Shown in pieces: positions 22,239-32,109 of a stretch of 64,000 bases of DNA. The stretch comes from Ambrosia x helenae (taxonomy: Eukaryota; Streptophyta; Magnoliopsida; Asterales; Asteraceae). The DNA is taken from positions 135,069,023-135,133,022 of the forward strand of contig CM061231.1 in NCBI GenBank assembly GCA_030844895.1. Reading direction: 5' to 3'. The position numbers and the translations under genes were made by a program. Numbering within the stretch: the stretch's first letter is position 1; each line of letters opens with the position of its first letter. The notes beneath the pieces were generated by a model that saw only the letters and a list, made by a program, of their open reading frames with translations, was not told the DNA's origin and did no database searches.

Positions 22239-22365
22239 ATCTCGGGTCGAGATTCCTTTCAACAGGGGGATGATGTGGCAACCGGAAAATTTTTCTTCTC
22301 TTTCGTCTCTTCCTTTTTGGCCTTGGGCAATTTTCGGGACGAAAATTCTTTCAACAGGGGGATGA
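22239..22365 (+). promoter_or_regulatory. Gypsy 3' end with two polypurine-tract copies
   Basis: The block TTCAACAGGGGGATGATGTG occurs twice, at 22258-22277 and 22350-22369. The second runs into the true 3' LTR start (TGTGACACCCGGCAAA). The first runs into TGTGGCAACCGGAAAA, a diverged look-alike of the LTR start. The second is the functional PPT by position. Confidence 0.8.
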
Positions 22366-25039
22366 TGTGACACCCGGCAAACTCAGGTTAGTAACGTTGA
22401 CTAAACTAGTAAGTCTACCTTAGCGAGTCATGCATATTACGTCCTTAACAAGGTCAGTCGAGTCGGTACGATGATTCGGGGGAATTATCGGGAGTCGTTA
22501 TGATGATCCGCGGGGTCATCGGGAGTCGGTCCATAACTATGGGTACAAGGATCGGCGATTCGTGGAATCGCCGGGCCTAACGCACACACGAGTCTCGAGT
22601 CCCGGGAATTGGTGAACGGATGTAAACGTGTTGGATATCATGCATTATATGTTTGGAATCATTATGTGACGTATCGGTATGTGAATACGTGTTTAAATAT
22701 GTTAAAATAGTGTTTAACGCGCCAAAAACCCATTCCAGACCTTATAGGCGATTAGGAGCTGGGGAGGACTCCTAATCGCATGAACAAGGGGCGAGTAGGA
22801 GAAGTTATAGGCGATTGGGACCTAATCGCCTGATGTTACACGCGATTAGGCCCCCAATCGCGTATAAGGTTCTGCTAATCGCCTATACTGCAGGGTCCGG
22901 GTCAAAACACCTATAAATAGAACCCTTAACTCCCCAAACACCTCTAGAACAACCCTAGCTGTTCCCAAACCACCCACACACCTTGAAACACCTCTGGAAC
23001 TCTTTTTGCTACAAAAATCACCATCCTCAAGCTTATACACCTTTCTTTAGCAAAATCCAAGGTGTGTTCTTCATCCCTAACCTTTGTAAAGTTGTTATTT
23101 CGAGTTCCCCCAAAGTTCCAGACCTTGTTTTACCAAATGTGTCTTTAAAAACCTTTCAAAAGAGTCTTAAACCAAGTTTACACCTTAATGCTTGTTATAT
23201 GTGAAGTTTATATGCAAATGTTGGTCTTATTGGTGATTTTAACATGAATGTTTTTAAGATATGATTGTACTTCTGTTATGTAGAGGTCATTAGGAAGGTT
23301 GTCTTAGAATCTTAGCCATTATTATGGTGTTTTGAAGAAAATGCATATTTTGACCCATTTGTATGTTCTTGAGGATTTAGGATGATTATGGTGTGATTGT
23401 TGATGCAATGTTGTTAGAATTCACACTAGGAAGATGTTAGATCAGAGATTTTATGAGTTACATGTTGTAGGGCTTGAAATCTGATTATTTCCATTTAAGG
23501 AAAGATAAGGTTGGTAGAAGAAACCTAGTACTTTGCCATTTTAGGAAATAATTGCATAGAACATGCTAGATCAGTGATATGTTGGGGGTTTTTGCTTGAA
23601 AAGGGTTGGTAAATGATTTAGGTTTGATATTGGGTGTTGTTGCATGTTTCGGATCTGATTTGGAGGGTTTAACGCGCGAAAACTCGTTGTACAGCAGCTG
23701 CAGGCGATTAGGCATCCTAATCGCCTGAGCTATAGGCGATTATGCAGACTTTGGGGCGATTGGGACCCTAATCGCCTATACTTCATGCGATTAGGCCCCC
23801 TAATCACCTATAGGTTATTGCCTACTCGCGTGTAACCTTCCTAATCGCATGTGCTGCTGTCGTGAACGCATTTTGACATCCCGGAACACGATTTGACACC
23901 TAGGAACATGTTAGGAACCCCGGGATACACCCAATGACTTAGTAAGACGTGTTCGGACCTGTTTATGCGTTAATTGGATATTATGCTAGACTAGGTGAAT
24001 TGTTGCGCGTGCTAAGTGTTTAATTTCATATGTTGCATGATGTCTTGCATTTATCTAACACATGGGATGTCGGGTCACCAATGGGATGTCGGGTCTTGTC
24101 TGGCACGGTCGGTCTAACAGTTAAAGGTGTTTTCAAACGTTTAAGGTCACGGTCTGGACATTCGGGGACTAGTTAGCCTGCGGGTTATTAGTCCAATACT
24201 TATACGCATCTTATGATAGGTCGCCGCTATCTGGGGCTATCATAACATAATCATTTAACTATTTTCAAGTAACGCAAACCAAGGTGAGTTTCACAGCCCC
24301 ACTTTTACTGTTTTGCTTTTGGGGGAGAAACATGCTTTGTACGAACTATTTAAAGGTCATGTTATACTATGGGCACTTTATGTTACTATACGGCTTTTAT
24401 GGAAAGTCCCAGGGGGAAACCATGAATGTGCTGGCACGCACAACGAGGGAAATGTGGATAGATCTATTGGGCCTCACAAACCCCACTCGACGGCGGGGCC
24501 GGGCGGGTGCATATTGTCTCTACCTATCGGGTTACCGAGGCATCGGTAGCCCAGTCATTCTGGGCTGGTATCAACTTTTGGAAACGTTTAGTAATGGGTT
24601 CCCAACCGTAGTAGTAAAAACACTTAACGTCTAGCTAACGTTCTCATGACATAGTATTAACGGGAATGATCTTTGTAAAACTTGTGACAACACTTATTAA
24701 AAGAAAACCTGTGAACTCACCAGCATTATATGTTGACATTTTTGGCATGTTTTCTCAGGTCGCTAAGGTAGCGGTTGTCGGACTAGGCGCACGAGGTCAT
24801 GCACGGCGTCTATTATTTTGGAAACATATTAAACAATGTCTTTGTAAACAATGATATGTCTTTTGGTTGTAAACAAGAATGCTTCTGCTGCTGGTTTACA
24901 GCTCAAAGCATTATATTTTGGTTTTAAATATAATCTTGAATGCATGTTTGTTGTATGTTTATTGTGATCGTTGACTGAGATCCTGGTGTGTCACGCGCCT
25001 CGCGGTAAAACCCCGCATGTGGAATTTGAGGGTGTGACA
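22366..25039 (+). mobile_element. Gypsy 3' LTR
   Basis: Same ends as the 5' LTR and one base longer (CCCAAACC against CCAAACC near 22965). Other differences seen: CAC for CGC near 23810, T for C near 23816, T for C near 24885. Confidence 0.92.
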
Positions 25040-25453
25040 GATTGGTATCAGAGCCAACGGTTATAGTGAACTGAGACTGCATGTAGAGTCTAGTCTATAA
25101 CTGAGTCGCACACACTAGACGGTCACAATTAGTCGAGTCTTAGCAAGTGGGTAACAATATGACTTGTCGGGGTGTCGGTGTCATCATCTACTACGCTACA
25201 TCATCTATTTACTTCTTATCATCCTATTCCTTGACTCGTCCTTACTTTGATCCGATGGCGAACGATATACTATTGAACTCTCTTGACGGCAGTGTGCATT
25301 GGGGTAGCTTCGGCGTACTCTTGAGATCTGTCCAGAGATTTGGACATCTCCCCTCTATGCCCTAATGAACACGCCCGTTCTTATGCATATTATATTGTAC
25401 TTATACTTATGATAATATCATGATTGGGCGCTAGTGTTCGGTGACTTGAACTT
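25040..25453 (+). mobile_element. Second gypsy internal region after the 3' LTR (truncated)
   Basis: This repeats 16931-17344, including the PBS TGGTATCAGAGCC at 25043-25055, with about two differences. It ends abruptly at GTGACTTGAACTT, where poly-T/poly-A and a TG microsatellite begin. It shows the element was part of an LTR-internal-LTR-internal tandem, later cut. Confidence 0.9.
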
Positions 25454-26287
25454 TTTTATAAAAAAAAAAAAAAAAATCGTGTATATATATATATGTGTGT
25501 GTATGTGTGTGTGTGTGTTTTTAAACATATCTTTAAACATTTAAACTAGGGCATATTAAACACATATTTTAAATTATAAAATAACCTAAATACTAGTAAC
25601 TCATAACAAGTTTAAAAGCCTACTACCAATTTGATTTAACTAAATTTAAAAAAAAAAAAGCAAAACAATAAAAGAAACCGACGACACATAAGCAAACAAA
25701 ATTTTCCCTTAACCCAATTCAAAAGCTTTGGGCTAAAAAATGTTAAAGAGAGCTTCACTCATCCTCGGTTACCTATTTGCTTATTACGGTATGTCATTAA
25801 CTCATTTTAATACTTTAATCATCGTTTAAAGAAAATAGTTTACGTTATTTATTTCGTCAAGGCTTAAGGGTAAGAGAAACATTTTTCGTGGCTCGGCCTG
25901 GGCACCTGAATTCTCAGGGACGGCCTTAAGGCAGGGCAACCCACTAGTATCAAATATACACAAAACAAATCACAATTTGTGGAAAGCTGTCAAAATGATA
26001 CGTTAATTATATATACAAAAGCGTTTAATGAGACAAAGCTCTCATTGTGATGGATAAGATATACGCTACCTCTAGGAGCCACCACCTTCCACTTCATCAT
26101 CACTTTATTGGGTGTGGTGGTGACCCTCCACATCACCCCATCCTCAATCAACCTTAAATGAAGAGAGAAAGGAGGCCCGTGACGACCGTTGTGTGCCTCA
26201 CGATCATATACGGTGATGGTGGGGGGGAGGGGAGGGGAGGGCAGTGTACCACGGCTCACGTGGCATGGCCACGAGCCCCGCCACGCC
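25454..26287. other. AT-rich spacer with microsatellites, ending in a Harbinger-like terminus
   Basis: A poly-A run (about 25462-25478), a (TA)n/(TG)n microsatellite (25482-25520), then unremarkable AT-rich DNA. The 26150-26292 stretch is G/C-rich with GTGGCATGGCCACGAGCCCCGCC. On the minus strand it forms a terminus beginning CTAGGGGCGTGG that continues beyond copia 2 at 43030. The minus ORF 26259-25990 has no recognisable domain. Confidence 0.45.
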
Positions 26288-26292
26288 CCTAG

Positions 26293-26541
26293 TATAATGG
26301 TATTTATAATACTAGAATGTGAATTGTTTTTGTGTTGCTTTTACAATTGATTTACAGCAGAATTTATACATGAAGTTAGAAGCATAATGAGTCTATACAA
26401 TTAATACATAGGAGAGATTTGTGAAGCATGATTTACTCCTAATCTTTGACCACATGATTTGCTCCTTGATATTGACTTTTGACCACATGATTAGCTCCTT
26501 GAGATTGTGTAGTGTGTTGACTCTTGTCTATATTGCTTATA
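26293..26541 (-). mobile_element. Copia 2 3' LTR
   Basis: 249 bp, minus-strand TATAAGCAATATAG to ATACCATTATA. It is too short to hold a motif array and shows none. One visible difference from the partner LTR lies near the inner terminus (TTTATAATAC against TTGATAATAC). Confidence 0.9.
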
Positions 26542-28634
26542 CGCCCCCGCAAGATGGAGGATCCGTCGGATACGCCAATCCTGGACCGATTCCTTAAAAA
26601 CGGTGCGCGTGTTAATGGCTTGGTGAGCATGTATGCTAATTGGTCTTGAGAGCTAATATGAAGGACTCGTAACTGGCCAGCCGCAATTTGTTCCCGAACA
26701 AAGTGGTAATCAAGTGCAATATGTTTCATCCTTGAATGGTAGACAGGATTGGCACAGAGATAAGTGGCTCATGTATTATCACAGAACAATGTAGGAGTTG
26801 TTGATAGATTGAAACCAAGTTCACACAGTAAATTTTTAGTCCATGTAATTTCTGCAGCAGCGTTTGCTAGAGCTTTATATTCGGCTTCAGTGGAGGACCG
26901 TGAGACTGACTTTTGACGAGTAGATTTCCATGAAATAATATTTGTGCCAAGGTAGAGCATGTAGGCAGTGGTAGACCTACCAACATCATGTACCCCACCC
27001 CAATCCGAATCTGAGAAGGCCGAGAGATCGAGCGTGGTATTTCGGTCCAGAAAAAGACCATGATGAATGGCTCCTTATAGATAACGAAGGACCCGTTTAA
27101 GGGCTTGCCAATGTGTTTGGTGTGGGTGGTGGATAAATTGAGAAAGTTTGTTAATAGCAAAGGAGATATCCGGACGAGTGAATGCTAGATATTGAAGGGA
27201 TCCTACAAGTTTTCGATATGGTGTTGCATCAACTGTAGGAGATGAATCAGTGACCGATAGAGGTTCGGTGGCACTTAGAGGGGTAGTGACATCTTTCGCG
27301 CCATCCATTTTAAATTGTTGTAATATGTCTTGGATGTAGCGATGTTAGGATAGAAATAGACCATTTGGTGTGGGAATGACTTCAACACCCAGAAAGTGAT
27401 GGAGCAAGCCAAGATCTTTAACAGAAAATTTTGAGCTTAATGCCTTGATGAAGTGATCAAGAAATTGTTGGTTGTTTTCCGTAAGAACTATGTCATTGAC
27501 ATAAACCATGAAATAACATGTGATATTTTGATTTTGATAAATGAAAAGAGAAGCATCGGCTTTGGATTTTCGAAAGCCAAAGCGAATAAGAAAGTTGGCA
27601 AGTTCAATGTACCAAGCACGTGGTGCTTGTTTTAACCCGTATAAGGATTTTTTTATCTTACAAATATGGTTGGGGAATTGAGGATGCACATAGCCTGGTG
27701 GCTGAACCATGAAGACATCTTCATGAAGTTTCCCATGAAGGAATGCGTTATTAACATCTAATTGACGCAAGGGCCAATTTTTACTAAGGGCAATAGAGAG
27801 GATTGTCCGAATAGTGATTGGTTTGGTAACGGGACTAAAAGTGTCAAAGTAGTCCTTGCCATGTTGTTGAAGGAACCCTTTGGCTACAAGGCGGGCTTTG
27901 TATTTTTCAATGGAGCCATCTGGATGGCGTTTAATTCGGAAAACCCATTTGCAGCCTATCGGTGTATGAGACATAGCGGGAACCAGTTCCCAAGTTTGGT
28001 TTTGCAAAAGTGCATTGAACTCGGAATCCATTGCTGCTCGCCAATGTGGGTCCTTAGATGCTTGGGTATGAGTAGTGGGTTCAAGGGTAGGTGGCAGCGG
28101 GTGGAGAGTGGTGTTGTTAATGGTATGAGGATTAAAATATTTGGGGTTTGGTTTTCTGTTTCTCTTAGGCCGAGTAGAATGAGAAGGTGTTGAAGGTGGG
28201 TTTTCGGCTGAGGGTGTGGAGTTTGTGGAAGTTGTGGAAGAGGAGGGCTGGGCATTTTCGGATGAGGTGGTGATGTTTGGGCTGTCTAATAAAGGTGAAG
28301 ACAGGTTGTTGTGTGAGTCAGAAGTGGAGGCTGATGTGGTGGGATCGGGAGTGGAGGCTGCTGTGGTGGGAACAGTGGTAGCAGGTGGATGGTTGGTGGT
28401 GTCGCTAGTGTTACAGCTAACTGTTTGAGCAGAATGGTTATAGGGGTTTGGCGAATGTGTGAGGGTGATAGAAGGAGTTGTAGGAGTAGAGTGGTGGATA
28501 GAATTGGATGTATTTGGTTTGAAAAAGGAGGACGACTTTTTAGAGACAGTAGGAATAAATGAATCCGTGGTAGGTAATGAAGTTGGAGAGATGCCTTGAG
28601 TGTGAAAGGTGAATATATGGTCTACAAATTCAAC
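26542..28634 (-). pseudogene. Copia 2 pol, RT-RNase H half
   Basis: Reading minus from the copia 3 insertion: a Ser/Thr/Pro-rich linker, then reverse transcriptase (WELVPAMSHTPIGCKWVFRI, QLDVNNAFLHGKL, SLYGLKQAPRAWY). The catalytic box is YVND instead of YVDD (Asn codon at 27497-27495), which should abolish polymerase activity. RNase H follows (RSSTEAEYKALANAAAE). Stops occur after LFLS (near 27345), after RVLRYL (near 27075) and after FCDNT (near 26769). The C-terminal tail ends close to the PPT. Confidence 0.88.
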
Positions 28635-29092
28635 TGTTGGGTTATATTGAGACCACAGTTACCAGATTAGAGACTTTTGGTAGTATACTGTATAGATTGA
28701 TAGTTGAAGGACCTAGTTTGTAATTATAACATAGTTTTTGTTGACAAACCCTAATGCTGCGCACTTAGCAGACGGGCTCTGCGCACTTAAGCTAAGTGCG
28801 CAGGCCCAAGGGTACTCCTATATATAGGATGTGTGTGCACAACATTGGGGTTAGGGTTTTGGTCATTATCTTTTGTTAGCACAAGATAGGTGCGTACTTG
28901 CTGTAATCCATGGTTCTTCAGTGTTAAATCATCAATGGAATTATCGTATTATTCATCTTGTGTGTCGGTTCTTACAATATTCATCTAGTTTCTTTGATTG
29001 TAGAAGATTAGTCACTTAAAACACCTAATTCATAGGTGTTTCTAAGTGATAACGATCTATGCACTTACAAGATCTAGCTTTTGGGACTTACA
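28635..29092 (+). mobile_element. Copia 3 5' LTR
   Basis: TGTTGGGTTATATTG to GGGACTTACA. At 28779-28803 CTGCGCACTTA and its exact reverse complement are separated by three bases, 15 bases upstream of TATATATAGG (28819). A further GCGCACTTA is at 28760-28768. Confidence 0.93.
28779..28828 (+). promoter_or_regulatory. Copia 3 core promoter: palindrome plus TATA box
   Basis: 11-bp perfect inverted repeat (28779-28789 against 28793-28803), then TATATATA at 28819-28826. The same module in almost the same spacing precedes the extra ORF at 36378-36426. Confidence 0.7.
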
Positions 29093-29095
29093 ATT

Positions 29096-29107
29096 TGGTA
29101 TCAGAGC
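29096..29107 (+). promoter_or_regulatory. Copia 3 primer binding site (iMet)
   Basis: TGGTATCAGAGC, three bases after the LTR end. Confidence 0.92.
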
Positions 29108-29334
29108 ATCTGTGCTCTAGATTGTATCTACTTTAAGATACCAAAACCCTCATCTTGTTAGTTTTTATTATCAAGATTATTTTCTTTATAAACTTTAAAA
29201 TTTAGGTGTTTTTCTTATATTTTGGCTTCAAATTTCGTGAAAATCGTGTTTCTAAATGTTTAAAGTATGTTATTTTGATCAGAAAATGGTTTGGAAAGGA
29301 TTCAGCTGAGTTTTATGTTTGTTACAGCTCGTTT

Positions 29335-29915
29335 TTGCGCACTTATTTCATGTATCCTGCGCACTTATCTCATAAGTTGAGCACTTGTTTCTTAGTTTGA
29401 GTACTTGGCTCATATATTGCATACTTGTGACTGTGAGTACTTAAACTTGTTATTTTAGTACGCAGTTAGGGTTTCTGCGCACTTATTGCATTTTCATTGG
29501 ATTTCTGCGCACTTATTGCATTTTCACTTGTCTTGAGTACTTATCTAGGGTTTCTGCGTACTTAAACAGAAATCTTGGATTTGTGCGCACTTACTGAAGG
29601 TGTAGTCTTGAGTTCTTGGCTAGGGTTTCTGCGAACTTAAAATCTTAAACGAAAGTTTAAGTGAGTCTGCGCACTTATTTTAGTAAGCAGGCTGATCAGT
29701 AAACACTGAGCACTTATAATGCCCAAGTGTTGACTGATCTGCGCACTTATCAAGAAACATAGCCACACGCATACTTCCGAGCTGCGCACTTAACAAAGAC
29801 TACAACTTGACAAGGCTGTTTATATTCTTACAGGTTGCTGCATACTTATCCGGACTGCCGTGAACTTAAGTGTGAACTTACCTGCGCACTTATCTGCGCA
29901 CTTAGCTGTGTACTT
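29335..29915 (+). repeat. Copia 3 leader array of GCGCACTTA
   Basis: About ten exact GCGCACTTA words, mostly preceded by CT, plus many one- or two-base variants (GCGTACTTA, GCATACTT, GAGCACTTA, GAGTACTT). Spacing is irregular (12-90 bases), so this is not a tandem repeat. It lies between PBS and the gag ATG. Confidence 0.9.
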
Positions 29916-29986
29916 ACGGACTTGGACAATTTTCTGGACTGATAACTAAAATCTGTTAAACTACATTCCTAAAATTCATCTAAATC

Positions 29987-30358
29987 ATGGCTGGTAACAA
30001 TAATCATTCAACAGTTAACCCTATCACTCAACAAGATCTTGAAACCGGAACCACTACCAGAGTACCTAAGTTAAAAGGTGCTGAAGATTATGGGACTTGG
30101 AAGAACAGAATGAGGTCATTCTTTTATGTTACAGACTTCACCCAATGGAACTCTATCCAGTTGGGCCCACATATTCCCATGAGAACCACTGCCACTGGGG
30201 AAGAGTTCAACCCTGATCCAACCACCTACACCGATGTTGATAAACAATTACTCCAAAGAGATCACAAGGCCTATGGTGCTCTAACCATGGCCCTATCAAA
30301 CGATGTCTACAACATGTTTGAGGAGTATGGCACGGCACAAAATCAACACTTGGTGTAA
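29987..30358 (+). pseudogene. Copia 3 gag, N-terminal capsid part
   Basis: ATG at 29987 (MAGNNNHSTVNPITQQ, DLETGTTTRVPKLKGAEDYG) through AYGALTMALSNDVYNMFEEY, then a stop at 30356-30358. Compared with the capsid of copia 5, the homologous LSDLETSSSNRAPKL region is followed there by about 150 more capsid residues. Those are missing here, and the sequence jumps to an unrelated acidic/lysine-rich frame, so an internal deletion has removed the rest of the capsid. Confidence 0.8.
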
Positions 30359-30363
30359 GTTCC

Positions 30364-32019
30364 TTGGAAGGGTCATCAGCTGAGATGCCAAAAGGAGAAG
30401 GGATGGAGAAGGCTGGTCTAAGAGGTGTGTTGAGTGAGGACAAGGGCAAGGAGGCTGCTGCTGAGGAAGCTTTAGTTGCTGAGAAGACTTCCACGAGCAA
30501 GGATGATCAACAACCACAGAGCATGCAGAAGAAGGTTGAGGAGAGAGACCTGGTAAGTATCCCGCTCAAAATAAAATCAAAGCTGTGCTCACCAAGGTGT
30601 GTTACAGCCGTTGCTTACTGTTTGTCCCACAATAGGAGAATTTTAAGAGAGATGGATGACATCCGAAAAATCAATACTGAAATGAAAGAAAACGAGTTAG
30701 CTTATCAGCGAAAGTTAAATGCAACAATAGGTGAAATGCACACTCTAAAAGAATTTGTTCTCTGAAAAGATTTTTTAATAAATGACTTAACTGAAAAACT
30801 AGAAAAATCTAGAAATGAAACAAATCATCTCCAAATTGTTGTGGACAAATGGAACGTAAGCAAGCATGCTCATACTGATATCCTTGATTGTTCAAGGAAA
30901 TCTTTCGTCAAAGATGGAATTGGGTATGAGGATAAAAAGGGAATTGTAAAATCTCTATTTTTACCCTTGAGCAAAAGTGAATATATACCCATTCCAAAAC
31001 CACATCCAAAAAATGATCTTTTCGAAAAAGAATGTGTCACGTCTGAGTCAAACTCTAATATAAGTAAAAGTAGTGCAGATATGACCCAACAGGATCAGGT
31101 GGACGATGATGAAAGTTGTAGTGGTCAAACAATGGGGTTAGGTCACCCAGGTGCCAATTACTCTACAGTGAATTGGTTCATCTGGAGCCATGACAAGTCA
31201 AAAACTTCTTTGAATTCGGATGACTGTAATAATTTAACTAATTTGGATGACTGTAATAGTTTATCTAGGATGGATAACTGTAATAGTTTATCTAGGTCGG
31301 ATGACTGTATTACTTTAACTTCTAAACTTGATTTCAAGGGTGCTGTGGACCCAAATGATAGGATGAATCCTATCAAACAATCAGATGTTTGTGTTGAAAA
31401 TGTTATGCCTGTTTGTGTTGATCTTAATGATGCATTCTCTGATAATGAAAATGTATATAGACCATCTCCATTTGTTCAAGAACTAAAAAGAAACAGGTTT
31501 GGGAAATTTCTTACTGAAGAAATTCCAGAGTTTACACCATCATCAACAGATATGTCATGTTCTGAAGAATCACAAAGTGAAACAGATAACACAACTTCTG
31601 AAGAATCACAGAGTGATACAGAAAGTGACATCAGCGAGCCAGAATGCAACACAAATGAAGAATCAAGCAACAACAACAGTGATGAAGCATGTTCAACAGA
31701 CAGCCCCAACTCAAGCAACGACAAGAGAAGAACATCACAACCATCATCATCCAGATCTTCTTCAAAGATCAAGCCTAAACACTCTAAATGCTTTAGATGT
31801 GGAAATGAGGGACATGTGGTTAAGAATTGTCATTTGCAACCCAAACCACAAAGTGATACCAATACCCAAAAATCTTTTTCAGTTCAAATTAAAGATCTTC
31901 AAGAAACTATAAGAAGTTTTGTTAAGGCCACAAAAACTTGGAAAAGACAAGAGTCAGTTTTGGGTGAAAATCACGACAGATTAAAACTAAAACAGACCTG
32001 GATTCCAAAAGTTACTTAA
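30364..32019 (+). pseudogene. Copia 3 gag C-terminal half: coiled-coil region and zinc knuckle
   Basis: One frame with a single TGA at 30763-30765. It holds a charged helical segment (DDIRKINTEMKENELAYQRK), a long polar region, four 9-residue tandem units (27 bp each, 31215-31325; e.g. LDDCNSLSR), a Ser/Glu-rich acidic run, and a CCHC knuckle CFRCGNEGHVVKNC at 31792-31833. The frame stops with WIPKVT at 32019. Long coiled-coil and acidic gag extensions are a feature of SIRE-type elements. Confidence 0.75.
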
Positions 32020-32109
32020 TTTATGGTCTGAGTCGTGACTGTACATAGTGTCTCGTATATTTATCTGTATATTTCTCTTGTTTTATGTGCTTTTCAGAAT
32101 AAACTACAG

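Larger units (their letters stand above)
14258..25039 (+). mobile_element. Young Tekay-like Ty3/gypsy chromovirus
   Basis: Two 2.67-kb LTRs flank PBS, gag, pol with C-terminal chromodomain, and a polypurine tract. By eye the LTRs differ at only about four or five positions, one a single-base insertion, so the insertion is recent. No 5-bp target duplication can be found: the 5' flank is TGTAC, while the 3' LTR runs directly into a second internal region (25040-25453). The order gag-protease-RT-RNaseH-integrase-chromodomain is typical of the Tekay/Del lineage. Confidence 0.9.

Noticed and set aside
25990..26259. Minus-strand ORF as a gene
   Set aside because: No domain, unusual composition, and adjacent to a GC-rich transposon terminus.
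30841..32019. Independent host zinc-finger protein
   Set aside because: It sits between gag capsid and protease inside copia 3, in an element bounded by LTRs and target duplications, with a retroviral-type CCHC knuckle.
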